Translations under genes and position numbers: made by a program
Shown here: in pieces, positions 6,989 to 14,399 of the stretch
How positions within the stretch are numbered: position 1 is the stretch's first letter
Layout of the letters: the number at the start of each line of letters is the position of its first letter
Notes under the pieces: model-generated
The model's database searches: none
The model's input: the letters and a program-made list of their open reading frames with translations, nothing else
Told to the model about the DNA's origin: nothing
Assembly (NCBI GenBank): GCA_020630225.1
Contig: JAHDBS010000006.1
Span: forward strand, 1 to 37,424
Source: Anaerolineales bacterium
GTDB taxonomy: Bacteria; Chloroflexota; Anaerolineae; Anaerolineales; UBA6668
Direction of reading: 5' to 3'
DNA: 37,424 nt

Positions 6989-8358
6989 ACGAAGAGCTCA
7001 TCCACAGCCGCTGCCAATTCCTTCAAATTCCGCACCTGATACACCTCATCTGCAAAATCAGCGTAACGATGCATGTCGGAGTCACCTGTACCCCATAGGC
7101 GTTTGGCTTCCGGGTTGAACCACAAGACCCGTTTGGCGCGGCGTTGCAACGCTTCAGCCAAGTCTAGCCGTGGATCGTAGTAGTTGTTGCGGCCATCGCC
7201 ACAGAATATCACTGTGGTGCGGGCATCCACCGAGTCAGAAAAGTCTTTGAAGAAACCGGCTAAGCTCGAGCCAAGGTCTGTACTGTAATAGCCCGGTGGC
7301 AGCTTGGTCAGCACGTTTGGAATTGCCACATCTGGTCGATCATGCGCTAGGTCGGCGGTGACCTCTTCCATATGATCGATAAACGCAAACGAACGCGTGC
7401 GGCCAAATTGATCTTGCATTTCATAGACCAAACGCAGTAAGAACTCCACCACGGCGCGCATGGACGTTGACACGTCGCAAATCAGCACGAACTTTGGTTT
7501 CTCGCGCCGTTTTTTATGCTCAATTTCAAATGGAATGCCGCCAGTGCGTAAGCTTTGACGCATAGTAGCCCGAATATCGACTTGCGGGCCTTTGCCGCGC
7601 TTCATGCGCAGTGCCGCGCGCGTGCGCAGTTTGGCAGCAAGGCGCGTAACCAACTTCCGAAGATGATCTGACTCTTCGTAATTTAGCGCTTGAAACGGCT
7701 TTTCTTCCAACTTAGCTTCGTCAAATTTCTGGGCAGGCTGGTCAGCCATTTTTTCAGCCAGATTTTGACCAACGTAGTTTTGCACCTGTTGCTCTAGCGA
7801 ATCTAGGTTGTTGAGTAACCCTTCTTCCAACTGCTGCAAGGCTTCTTCCGACATCCCCATGTCTGACAGCTGTTGCAGAAATTTTTCAATTTCCTCCATC
7901 AGCTTGTCTAAGCCAAGCTTGTTTTGCATGCGACGTTCCATCCAACTTTGCGAACGCGCATTGCTCAGCCGATCCAGCCCTGCTTCCCACGCTGCTTGCC
8001 CCATCTGGGCATCGTTTAGCTGCATGCCTTGCATCAACTGCGACATCATCTTGCTCATGTCGCCCATCAACGCTTCAAGCGCCGCTTGCAACATCGCCTT
8101 AGATTGTTCGTCTAATTCATCAGCCGGATTAAGTAACGGCGGCGTGCCCACCTGAAAGAACATCGGAAACATGTGGTCAAACGTCTCAATGTCCATGTAA
8201 TCTTTGATCAACGTCGCCCGCACCGCCGTCTTGAACGTCTCGCGATCTTGAATCCCAAGCGCCTCAATCGCCCGAAACGCATCCTGCGACTCAGCAAGCG
8301 AAACGCGGACTCCGGCAGAGCGGAGGGCGGAGATGAATTGGGTGATGCGTTCGTTCAT
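6985..8358 (-). CDS. VWA-domain protein, CoxE-like
   Basis: 457 residues. The N-terminal half is helical and Met/Gln/Leu-rich (residues 80-210, MMSQLMQGMQLNDAQ and similar), probably a scaffold. The C-terminal von Willebrand A domain starts near residue 289 with VLICDVSTSM, the DxSxS metal-ion site (D295, S297, S299). It continues with a YSTDLGSSL threonine segment and FCGDGRNN. This matches CoxE-type proteins that work with a MoxR/CoxD AAA+ ATPase as a chaperone pair inserting cofactors into or remodelling targets. The partner ATPase is at 9309-10220, separated by tag. No carbon monoxide dehydrogenase genes are nearby, so the client is unknown. No Shine-Dalgarno is seen, and the start follows a repeat arm. 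Confidence 0.85.
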   Translation of the reverse strand: MNERITQFISALRSAGVRVSLAESQDAFRAIEALGIQDRETFKTAVRATLIKDYMDIETFDHMFPMFFQVGTPPLLNPADELDEQSKAMLQAALEALMGDMSKMMSQLMQGMQLNDAQMGQAAWEAGLDRLSNARSQSWMERRMQNKLGLDKLMEEIEKFLQQLSDMGMSEEALQQLEEGLLNNLDSLEQQVQNYVGQNLAEKMADQPAQKFDEAKLEEKPFQALNYEESDHLRKLVTRLAAKLRTRAALRMKRGKGPQVDIRATMRQSLRTGGIPFEIEHKKRREKPKFVLICDVSTSMRAVVEFLLRLVYEMQDQFGRTRSFAFIDHMEEVTADLAHDRPDVAIPNVLTKLPPGYYSTDLGSSLAGFFKDFSDSVDARTTVIFCGDGRNNYYDPRLDLAEALQRRAKRVLWFNPEAKRLWGTGDSDMHRYADFADEVYQVRNLKELAAAVDELFV

Positions 8359-8365
8359 GGGGATT

Positions 8366-8457
8366 CTAATTGGCTAAAGGCTAATCTCTAATGACCTCAT
8401 TTCGATGGCTATAGCTTACGGCCTAAAAACATTAGCCAATTAGCCTTTAGATATTAG
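8366..8457. repeat. Inverted NNCTAAN heptad element between tag and the VWA gene
   Basis: The left arm reads TCTAATT GGCTAAA GGCTAAT CTCTAAT in heptads (from 8365). The right arm (8430-8457) is the same kind of sequence facing the other way (minus strand CTAATATCTAAAGGCTAAT and on). The word differs from the TAANNNG family at the neighbouring junctions. The right arm encodes the last residues of Tag (LISKG) and its stop codon. The left arm ends about eight bases before the VWA start codon. Confidence 0.8.
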
Positions 8458-9024
8458 CTCTTGGTATCGAAAACAATCCACCGTATGATCCATCACCATC
8501 CCAACGCCTTGCATGTAAGCATAGATAATTGTGGGGCCCACAAAACCAAAGCCGCGCTTTTTGAGCGCCTTGCTGATGGTCTTCGCAAGTTCAGTTTGCG
8601 CAGGCACATCATCTGGAGATTGAAAATGATTGATGATCGGTTGTCCGTCGACAAAGTTCCAGAGCCAGTTTGAAAAGCTGCCAAATTCTTGCTGAATTTT
8701 CAGCATCCCACGCGCGTTATTGATGGAATGCTTGATTTTCAACTTGTTACGCACAATGTTGGGGTTAGCCACTAACGCTGCTTGTTTCGCGTCGTCATAA
8801 GCAGCAACCTTGGCTATGTCAAAGTTGTCATACGCTGCGCGATAGCCGTCGCGCTTTTTTAAGATTGTGCTCCAACTTAGACCAGCCTGTGCACCTTCTA
8901 GAATGAGCATTTCGAATAAATGACGGTCATCACCAATCACAGGCACACCCCATTCATGGTCATGGTAATGCTTGTCTAAGTCGTCGGCGTTGGCTGCCCA
9001 GCGGCAGCGAGTGAGATCTGTCAT
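8440..9024 (-). CDS. tag: DNA-3-methyladenine glycosylase I
   Basis: 194 residues. It removes 3-methyladenine from alkylated DNA. The zinc-binding set of the Tag family is present: C7 (TRCRW), H21 (YHDHEWGVP), H180 and C184 (DHTVDC). The base pocket and catalytic segment is LILEGAQAGLSWSTILKKR with E43, and the conserved SKALKKRGFGFVGPTI follows. It sits between the MoxR ATPase and VWA genes that normally pair, and is bracketed by repeats on both sides. This looks like an insertion into an older two-gene unit. The final residues come from the repeat. Confidence 0.96.
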   Translation of the reverse strand: MTDLTRCRWAANADDLDKHYHDHEWGVPVIGDDRHLFEMLILEGAQAGLSWSTILKKRDGYRAAYDNFDIAKVAAYDDAKQAALVANPNIVRNKLKIKHSINNARGMLKIQQEFGSFSNWLWNFVDGQPIINHFQSPDDVPAQTELAKTISKALKKRGFGFVGPTIIYAYMQGVGMVMDHTVDCFRYQELISKG

Positions 9025-9064
9025 TTGTATTGTTTTATGTGCTAGCTATCACGCTCGCACCAAT

Positions 9065-9230
9065 GTCATCCCAGATGCGAACGAGACGAGCTTCGTAACG
9101 AACAATAGTTAGTGCATCTGGGATCTCTTTATAATTCTGCGCTACTTTTATTGCAATTGTCTTCTACAGAGATCCCGCCCACGCCATCGTCTTGACTACT
9201 TTGTTGCTATTCGTTTGTGGTCGGGATGAC
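9065..9230. repeat. Composite palindromic element between moxR and tag
   Basis: Four arms are seen. ATCCCAGATGC (9068-9078) pairs perfectly with 9114-9124. ATCCCGCCCAC (9172-9182) pairs with GTGGTCGGGAT (9217-9227) with one mismatch. GGGATCTCT (9120-9128) pairs with AGAGATCCC (9168-9176), and the outermost GTCATCCC (9065-9072) pairs with GGGATGAC (9223-9230). The GTCATCCC...GGGATCTC pattern resembles REP-like intergenic palindromes seen in many bacteria. The whole 9025-9308 gap contains no gene that I can see. Confidence 0.75.
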
Positions 9231-9283
9231 GTCAGGACGAAGGTGGCGGCTAGCAGAAATGAATTTGAACCGCGCACTGCGCA

Positions 9284-9314
9284 TTGGCTGTTGAACATTG
9301 AAAATTGACTATTG
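9284..9314. repeat. TTGANNN heptads at the 3' end of moxR
   Basis: On the plus strand the heptads TTGAACA TTGAAAA TTGACTA TTG run into the end of the moxR gene and include its TAG stop codon. AAAATTGACTATTG at 9301-9314 is repeated exactly at 10240-10253, on the other side of the same gene and in the same orientation. Confidence 0.75.
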
Positions 9315-10220
9315 TCTGCGCTTCTGTTCCCGCGCCATAATCATCTTCGCTTTGGCAACATCGGTTTCGTGCTTCAGCAGCAAGGTCAGCGTGTTTTCCA
9401 GCAATTCTGGAGTAATGCTACTGGCATTCAGCTTCACCAACGCCCGTGCCCAGTCCAAAGTTTCAGAAATACTCGGCGATTTTTTCAAATCCATTTGACG
9501 CAGGCTTTGGACGAGCTTGACAGACTGTACCGCCATGCTTTCGCTCAGATCTGGCACTTTGAGCTGCACAATGCGCAGTTCAGCTTCTTGAGTTGGATAG
9601 TCCACATGCAGGTAGACACAGCGTCGTTTGAGAGCTTCAGACAAGTCGCGCGTGTTGTTAGAGGTCAAAATCACCAGCGGTTTGTGCTTGGCCTTGATAG
9701 TGCCAATTTCTGGCACTGTGACTTGGAAATCGCTCAGGATTTCTAGCAGAAAGGCTTCAAATTCGCTGTCGGCGCGGTCAATTTCGTCAATCAATAAGAC
9801 CACGGGCTTGTCTGAGGTAACAGCCCGCAAGAGCGGGCGCGGCAACAGAAAGCGTTCAGAGAAAAAGACATTCTCTTCCTCTGCCAACCGATCGGCGGCG
9901 GCTGTCAGTGTGGTTGTGTCAGCCAGTACATCTTGCAGCTTGTCGCGCAACAGTTGGGTATACAACATCTGCTTGGCATATTCCCACTCATACAGAGCCT
10001 TGGTTTCATCTAATCCTTCATAACACTGCAATCGAATAAGTTCACAGCCTGTCGCGCTGGCCCACGCCTTGGCTAACTCCGTCTTCCCAACGCCTGCGGG
10101 GCCTTCTGCTAAGAGCGGCTTTTCCAGTGCATCTGCCAAATACAAGACAGTCGAAATTTCTTCAGTGGCAATGTAGCCTTGCGATTGTAGTTGTTCAGAA
10201 ACGTTAGTAGGAGAAGTCAT
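9309..10220 (-). CDS. MoxR-family AAA+ ATPase (CoxD-like)
   Basis: 303 residues. Walker A is GPAGVGKT at 40-47 and Walker B is LLIDEID at 142-148. Sensor-type sequence VILTSNNTRDLSEALKRRC follows, with the arginine region characteristic of the MoxR clade. MoxR/CoxD ATPases couple ATP hydrolysis to remodelling of client proteins together with a VWA partner; the CoxE-like gene at 6985-8358 is the obvious candidate. The gene is flanked by an exact 14-base direct repeat. The ATG is preceded by heptad repeat and has no Shine-Dalgarno. Confidence 0.92.
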   Translation of the reverse strand: MTSPTNVSEQLQSQGYIATEEISTVLYLADALEKPLLAEGPAGVGKTELAKAWASATGCELIRLQCYEGLDETKALYEWEYAKQMLYTQLLRDKLQDVLADTTTLTAAADRLAEEENVFFSERFLLPRPLLRAVTSDKPVVLLIDEIDRADSEFEAFLLEILSDFQVTVPEIGTIKAKHKPLVILTSNNTRDLSEALKRRCVYLHVDYPTQEAELRIVQLKVPDLSESMAVQSVKLVQSLRQMDLKKSPSISETLDWARALVKLNASSITPELLENTLTLLLKHETDVAKAKMIMAREQKRRQ

Positions 10221-10222
10221 TA

Positions 10223-10253
10223 TTGATAGTTGAGAGTTAAAAATTGACTATTG
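10223..10253. repeat. TTGANNN heptads between ftsK and moxR
   Basis: Four heptads in phase on the plus strand: TTGATAG TTGAGAG TTAAAAA TTGACTA, then TTG. They fill almost the whole gap between the ftsK stop (10258) and the moxR ATG (10220). A related stretch, TGATAGC TGAGAGT TGATAGT, lies upstream of ftsK at 12870-12890. Confidence 0.75.
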
Positions 10254-10257
10254 CGTC

Positions 10258-12810
10258 TTATTCAAGCGCAGGGTTCTCTGGCGGCATTTCATCTTGCTGC
10301 TCAGCATTGAAGCGCTTGACCTGATCAGCAATGGGATCATCATCACCTTGAACAAACACATCACGCGTTTGCCCCCCGGCACGCTCACTGCCAATGACGC
10401 CCATTTCTTTGAGTTCGTCCATCAGACGCGCCGCGCGTGGGTAGCCAATCCGCATTTTACGCTGTAGCAAGCTGGCAGACGCACTACCGTGCTTCTTGAC
10501 AATTTCAATTGCCTGCACAATTTGCGGATCTTTATCGCTGGTGACTTGCTGACGGGCAAGCATGTCATCCCAAGGCGCTGCGTCTGCTGCGGAAGGCGCC
10601 CCATGAGACGGGCGGGCTGCATTTGGTGCACTGCTTGGGCGGGCTGCTTCTTCTTCCGTTTGTTCCCAATTGTTTTCCCAGAAATCAATCATGCCATCGA
10701 TTTCTTTATCAGACACAAACACCCCTTGCGAACGCAATGGTGCAGAAGCACTCGGTGACAAGTAAAGCATATCGCCTTTACCCAGCAACGATTCTGCCCC
10801 TAAGGTGTCCAGAATAACACGTGAGTCGGTTGACGACGCCACAGAAAACGCAATCCGTGCTGGGAAGTTAGCCTTCAGCAGACCAGTTACAACGTCTGTA
10901 CTTGGGCGTTGGGTCGCCACCACCAGATGCATCCCGGTTGCACGCGCCATTTGTGCCAAACGCGACAGCATTTTTTCGACTTCATCGGCGGCAAGCATCA
11001 TCAAATCTGCCAGCTCATCGATGATAAAAACAATATATGGTAGCGGCTCAAGGCCTTTTTGCTTCTTCGCTTCGGCGTTGTACCCTTTGAGATTCCGCAC
11101 GCCAATCTGTTCAAACAGTCGGTAGCGGCGCTCCATTTCACGCACACCCCAGCGCAGCGTGCCGATCATGCGCTCCATTTCAACTTCTACTTTGCCAAAC
11201 AAATGCGGCAATCCGTTGAAACGCATTAGTTCCACTTTCTTCGGATCCAACATCACAAAGCGCAGTTGGTCAGGCGTGTTATTGAAAGCAAGACAAGTAA
11301 TGATTGAGGTCACACAAACAGACTTACCAGACCCCGTGGTCCCGGCAATCATCAAGTGCGGCATTTTAGCCAAGTCCGCCACAACGGCATTCCCGGCGAC
11401 ATCGCGCCCTAGCCCAAAGGCCAGCGACGACTTCATCTTGTCAAATTTCGGATGCAAGATCAGGCTGCGCAGCCCAACCATAAACTTCTTGCGATTTGGC
11501 ACTTCCAAACCAACGTACGGCGTGCCGCGCACAGGCGCTTCAATCCGCACACGTTTGGCAGACAGCGCCAAGGCAAAGTCATTGGAGAGGTTGGAGATTT
11601 GCGAAATCCGCACTTTGGACTTGCGAACTTCACCATCTGCGCCGCCCGGCTTTTCGAAGAAGCCGGGTTCAATGAGATATTGCGTCACAGACGGCCCAGT
11701 TTGGCTGTCGACCACCTTAGCAGGGATGTTGAAATCTTCTAAAGTGGTATGAATGATATCGATATCACGCTCAATATCTTTCTTAGACGGTTTGATATCT
11801 TCCCCTGCATTCAACAGCTGCAAGTCGGGCAACGCTGTTGGGCGTTTGCGTGGCTTGTAGTTCTTTTCGTCGTCGGCTTTCTTTGGTTTCGCTTTGGCTT
11901 TCGGTCGCGATACAGGTTTCGCCTTGATCTTTGGCGTTGCGGGCACCAGCTCTTCCAAACGTTGTTGAATTGGAGCGGCTGGCGCTAACCCAACTTCTGG
12001 ATCTTCAAAGCGACGTACAGGAGAGGCATCTACATTACCAGCTACTTTGGCTTGCGCCCAAATCAATAAGTCTAGTGGCGCTGTCCAACGAATACGCCAG
12101 ACGAACAGTAAGGTCAGACCAAAGGTAACACCCAATGCAAGGATCGCGGTTCCGCGCAAAAAGCGAGCAAAAATCCAAGCTACAGCCCAGCCGAGTAAGC
12201 CCCCACCACCGCCATCTGAAGCAAGCTTGATGGCATCAATATGGTTGGTAGCGTCAAACAAAGAAATATCTGGGTTTAGGCGGCGCACTAAGACCAAATG
12301 TAGCAAGGCCAACCCTAGCACCACGGCAATTTCAGCAGCAATTACTCGTCGCCACGGAATAACCTGATATGGGCGCATGTTGTGAATCACAATCATTACC
12401 CCAATTGCCACAATCGTCAGCGGCACGAGATAAGAGCCCCATCCCAACCAAGCGCGCAAAAAGTCAGACAGACTGCGCGTCCAATAGCCGTCGCTTAGGC
12501 CTACTAATGAAAGAATCGAAACAAGGCCGAATGCAATCATCACCCAGCCGACAATGTCATCTAACCGTCGTACCACACCAATGATGAGCTGTAGCACAAC
12601 GCCCAATGGACGTTCTACCCAATGCTCCTCACGCGCCTCGGTTGCCTCTGCACGCATTTGACGTGTCTTCGGAGCCTGCGCCTTTTGGGGTTGCGACTTT
12701 CGTGTTGTTGAACTGCTCTTTTTAGCCGAAGACGCACCCTTCTTAGATGCTGCACTTTTGGTGCTTGCTTTACCCTTCTTCGGCGTTGTACCTTTCTTTG
12801 TTTTGGTCAT
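10258..12810 (-). CDS. ftsK: DNA translocase FtsK/SpoIIIE
   Basis: 850 residues. It is a septum-located, ATP-driven DNA pump that clears chromosome ends during division. Residues 1-65 are Lys/Ser/Ala/Thr-rich and cytoplasmic. Four or so membrane segments lie between about 80 and 240. A Lys/Pro-rich linker (285-330) leads to the motor, with alpha-beta domains from about 340. Walker A is GTTGSGKS at 490-497, Walker B is in VFIIDELADLMM, and the motif VVATQRPSTDVVTG follows. The C-terminal winged-helix gamma domain (IVQAIEIVKKHGSASASLLQRKMRIGY) would read DNA polarity sequences. It follows the S1 gene after a terminator. No convincing Shine-Dalgarno or promoter was found. Confidence 0.96.
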   Translation of the reverse strand: MTKTKKGTTPKKGKASTKSAASKKGASSAKKSSSTTRKSQPQKAQAPKTRQMRAEATEAREEHWVERPLGVVLQLIIGVVRRLDDIVGWVMIAFGLVSILSLVGLSDGYWTRSLSDFLRAWLGWGSYLVPLTIVAIGVMIVIHNMRPYQVIPWRRVIAAEIAVVLGLALLHLVLVRRLNPDISLFDATNHIDAIKLASDGGGGGLLGWAVAWIFARFLRGTAILALGVTFGLTLLFVWRIRWTAPLDLLIWAQAKVAGNVDASPVRRFEDPEVGLAPAAPIQQRLEELVPATPKIKAKPVSRPKAKAKPKKADDEKNYKPRKRPTALPDLQLLNAGEDIKPSKKDIERDIDIIHTTLEDFNIPAKVVDSQTGPSVTQYLIEPGFFEKPGGADGEVRKSKVRISQISNLSNDFALALSAKRVRIEAPVRGTPYVGLEVPNRKKFMVGLRSLILHPKFDKMKSSLAFGLGRDVAGNAVVADLAKMPHLMIAGTTGSGKSVCVTSIITCLAFNNTPDQLRFVMLDPKKVELMRFNGLPHLFGKVEVEMERMIGTLRWGVREMERRYRLFEQIGVRNLKGYNAEAKKQKGLEPLPYIVFIIDELADLMMLAADEVEKMLSRLAQMARATGMHLVVATQRPSTDVVTGLLKANFPARIAFSVASSTDSRVILDTLGAESLLGKGDMLYLSPSASAPLRSQGVFVSDKEIDGMIDFWENNWEQTEEEAARPSSAPNAARPSHGAPSAADAAPWDDMLARQQVTSDKDPQIVQAIEIVKKHGSASASLLQRKMRIGYPRAARLMDELKEMGVIGSERAGGQTRDVFVQGDDDPIADQVKRFNAEQQDEMPPENPALE

Positions 12811-12869
12811 AGATGCGCTAAAAATTAGAACATAATTGCCATACTATATTACACCATGAAGGGTTGGAG

Positions 12870-12917
12870 TGATAGCTGAGAGTTGATAGTCATGGCAAAT
12901 TTTTGCTATCAATAGGC
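12870..12917. repeat. TGATAGN heptads and inverted repeat upstream of ftsK
   Basis: Plus-strand heptads TGATAGC TGAGAGT TGATAGT (12870-12890). TTGATAG pairs with CTATCAA about 15 bases further on, with GCAAA/TTTGC inside the loop. The words resemble those at 10223-10253. The stretch occupies the ftsK leader. Confidence 0.6.
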
Positions 12918-12939
12918 TGCCATTTTGGCTTAACAAAAA

Positions 12940-12961
12940 AAGACGGCTTTACAGCCGCCTT
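12940..12961 (-). terminator. Intrinsic terminator after the S1 gene
   Basis: On the minus strand AAGGCGGCT and AGCCGTCTT form a 9-bp stem (one G-T pair) with a four-base loop, followed by TTTTTTTG. It lies about 27 bases beyond the stop codon of the S1 gene. Confidence 0.9.
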
Positions 12962-12987
12962 TCTCAAAGTTCAAAAAATTCAAACGC

Positions 12988-13947
12988 CTATTCTGGCATT
13001 TTGCTTTTTCGCATGGTCAGCCCAAGCTTTCGCTGATTAGGCATAATGTTGACAACGCAAGCACGAATAGTTTCACCCAAGCTAACGACGTTCGCTGGGT
13101 GCATAAAGTTTCCTTCAGCCAGTTCACTAGTGTGAATAAGGCCTTCAAGCCCTGGCTCCAACGTGACAAACACGCCATAGTCCACAATATTACTGACCTG
13201 CCCTTCAATGACTTGGCCAATGCTGTAACGATCATGAACGGTCAACCAAGGATCTGGCGTCAGCTCTTTTAGACTGAGGCTAATTCGGCCTTCGTCCGCA
13301 TTCACATTCAACACCAACGCTTCAATATCTTGGCCTGGTGACAATACTGCACTTGGATGTGAAATCCGACTCCACGAGATTTGTGACACGTGGATCAGCC
13401 CTTCAACACCACCTAGGTCTACAAATGCACCAAAGTGACGTGTATTGGTGACCGTACCGCGCACCTTGTCACCGGGGCGGATCTTGTACAAAATCACTTC
13501 CCGTGCGCCTGGCTGCGACAGCGCTGCACGCTCTGACAAAATCAGACGTTGTTGCTTCTCATCTAATTCAATGATTTTCAAGCGCATACCCTCACCAACG
13601 CGGCGACTCAATAGTGCCTTGCGGTGTGCGTCCGAAATATCAGTTGGCAGATTTAGAATGTGGGAAGCTGGCACGAAGCCACGAACCATGTCCCATTTGA
13701 CTAGTAAACCGCCGCGATTGAAGCCTATAACTTCTAACTCAACGGTGTCGTCTGAGACATATGTCTGATGAATTTTTACCCAAGTGTCCTGGTAGTCCGC
13801 ATATGCATATGCGCTGGATGATTCTGGCTGCGCAGCTGGCGCTGAAGGCACATCATTTTCACCTTCAGTTAGTAGCTGTTGCCAATACCCTTCATCCATA
13901 CCAAACGGATCGGATGGTGCTCGATTATCCGATGGACGAGAAGACAT
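12988..13947 (-). CDS. rpsA: S1 RNA-binding domain protein, 30S ribosomal protein S1-like
   Basis: 319 residues with three S1 (OB-fold) domains. The first spans about 60-150 (VELEVIGFNRGGLLVKWDMV, GFVPASHI) and the second about 165-240 (GDKVRGTVTNTRHFGAFVDL, GLIHVSQISW). The third spans about 245-319 (GQVIEGQVSNIVDYGVFVTL, GLIHTSEL). A Pro/Ser/Ala-rich, acidic N-terminus of about 50 residues precedes them. It probably helps mRNA bind the 30S subunit. It is shorter than the six-domain E. coli S1, as in many Gram-positive-like lineages, and could also be a non-ribosomal RNA-binding S1 protein. The ATG has AAGGGG about seven bases upstream. The leader of about 450 bases is structured, which would fit self-regulation. 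Confidence 0.85.
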   Translation of the reverse strand: MSSRPSDNRAPSDPFGMDEGYWQQLLTEGENDVPSAPAAQPESSSAYAYADYQDTWVKIHQTYVSDDTVELEVIGFNRGGLLVKWDMVRGFVPASHILNLPTDISDAHRKALLSRRVGEGMRLKIIELDEKQQRLILSERAALSQPGAREVILYKIRPGDKVRGTVTNTRHFGAFVDLGGVEGLIHVSQISWSRISHPSAVLSPGQDIEALVLNVNADEGRISLSLKELTPDPWLTVHDRYSIGQVIEGQVSNIVDYGVFVTLEPGLEGLIHTSELAEGNFMHPANVVSLGETIRACVVNIMPNQRKLGLTMRKSKMPE

Positions 13948-14087
13948 ACATTACCCCTTATTTAACCCAAAATTGCAATTCCTAAAGGAAGTTGCTTGCA
14001 TATTCCATTACAAAACCCAATTGTGCTGCAGATGTGAAGGTCTCAGCATCTACCAATACTACTCTCCAACTAATTTAGCATGAAACC

Positions 14088-14218
14088 GCATATTTGCGTG
14101 ACATTTCATGCCATGAAAATGAAGATTGGGCTTATTCGGTTGTACGTATTGTGAATGGAAATCTGAGTAGGGCTACAGGACGTAGAAGGATTGCATCTTC
14201 ACTCAGAATGTTAAGCCC
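14088..14218 (-). other. Structured leader region upstream of the S1 gene, possible cis-regulatory RNA
   Basis: Nested complementary segments lie in the 13948-14399 gap. GGGCTTA (14128-14134) pairs with TAAGCCC (14212-14218). Inside this, CTGAGT (14163-14168) pairs with ACTCAG (14201-14206) and encloses two small hairpins, CTAC/GTAG and AAGG/TCTT. Downstream in transcription come a palindrome TTTCATG-C-CATGAAA (14104-14118) and CGCATATTTGCG (14087-14098). I do not recognise a known riboswitch class. The rest of the gap shows AT-rich DNA with -35/-10-like words near the far end (TTGAAA, 17 bases, TGTATT on the minus strand) and no supported gene. Evidence is by eye only. Confidence 0.35.
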
Positions 14219-14399
14219 TGCTGCAAGCAATACCTTTCAGTACTTATTGATCCTCAGCGTCAACTATTTACATGACGTGAAATCCTGTTCCTACACATCG
14301 TACTACTTTTCTAACCGAATACAAAGCATTTTCCAATTTTTTTCAAATTTTGGCAACGAATTGCTAAATTTTCAAACCAAACTGGGGTGAATTTGCCAA

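Noticed and set aside
9025-9308. Insertion sequence or transposase remnant
   Set aside because: There are palindromes but no reading frame, target duplication or transposase motif; a REP-like element explains it better.
14335-14385. Hairpin GCAA-TTCG-TTGC after the multi-TM/GAF gene as a terminator
   Set aside because: On the transcribed strand it is followed by A-rich sequence, not a U-tract, so it was not called a terminator.
14094-14390. 98-codon plus-strand reading frame in the S1 leader
   Set aside because: It starts at TTG without a ribosome-binding site, matches nothing recognisable, and coincides with the paired elements that better explain the region.
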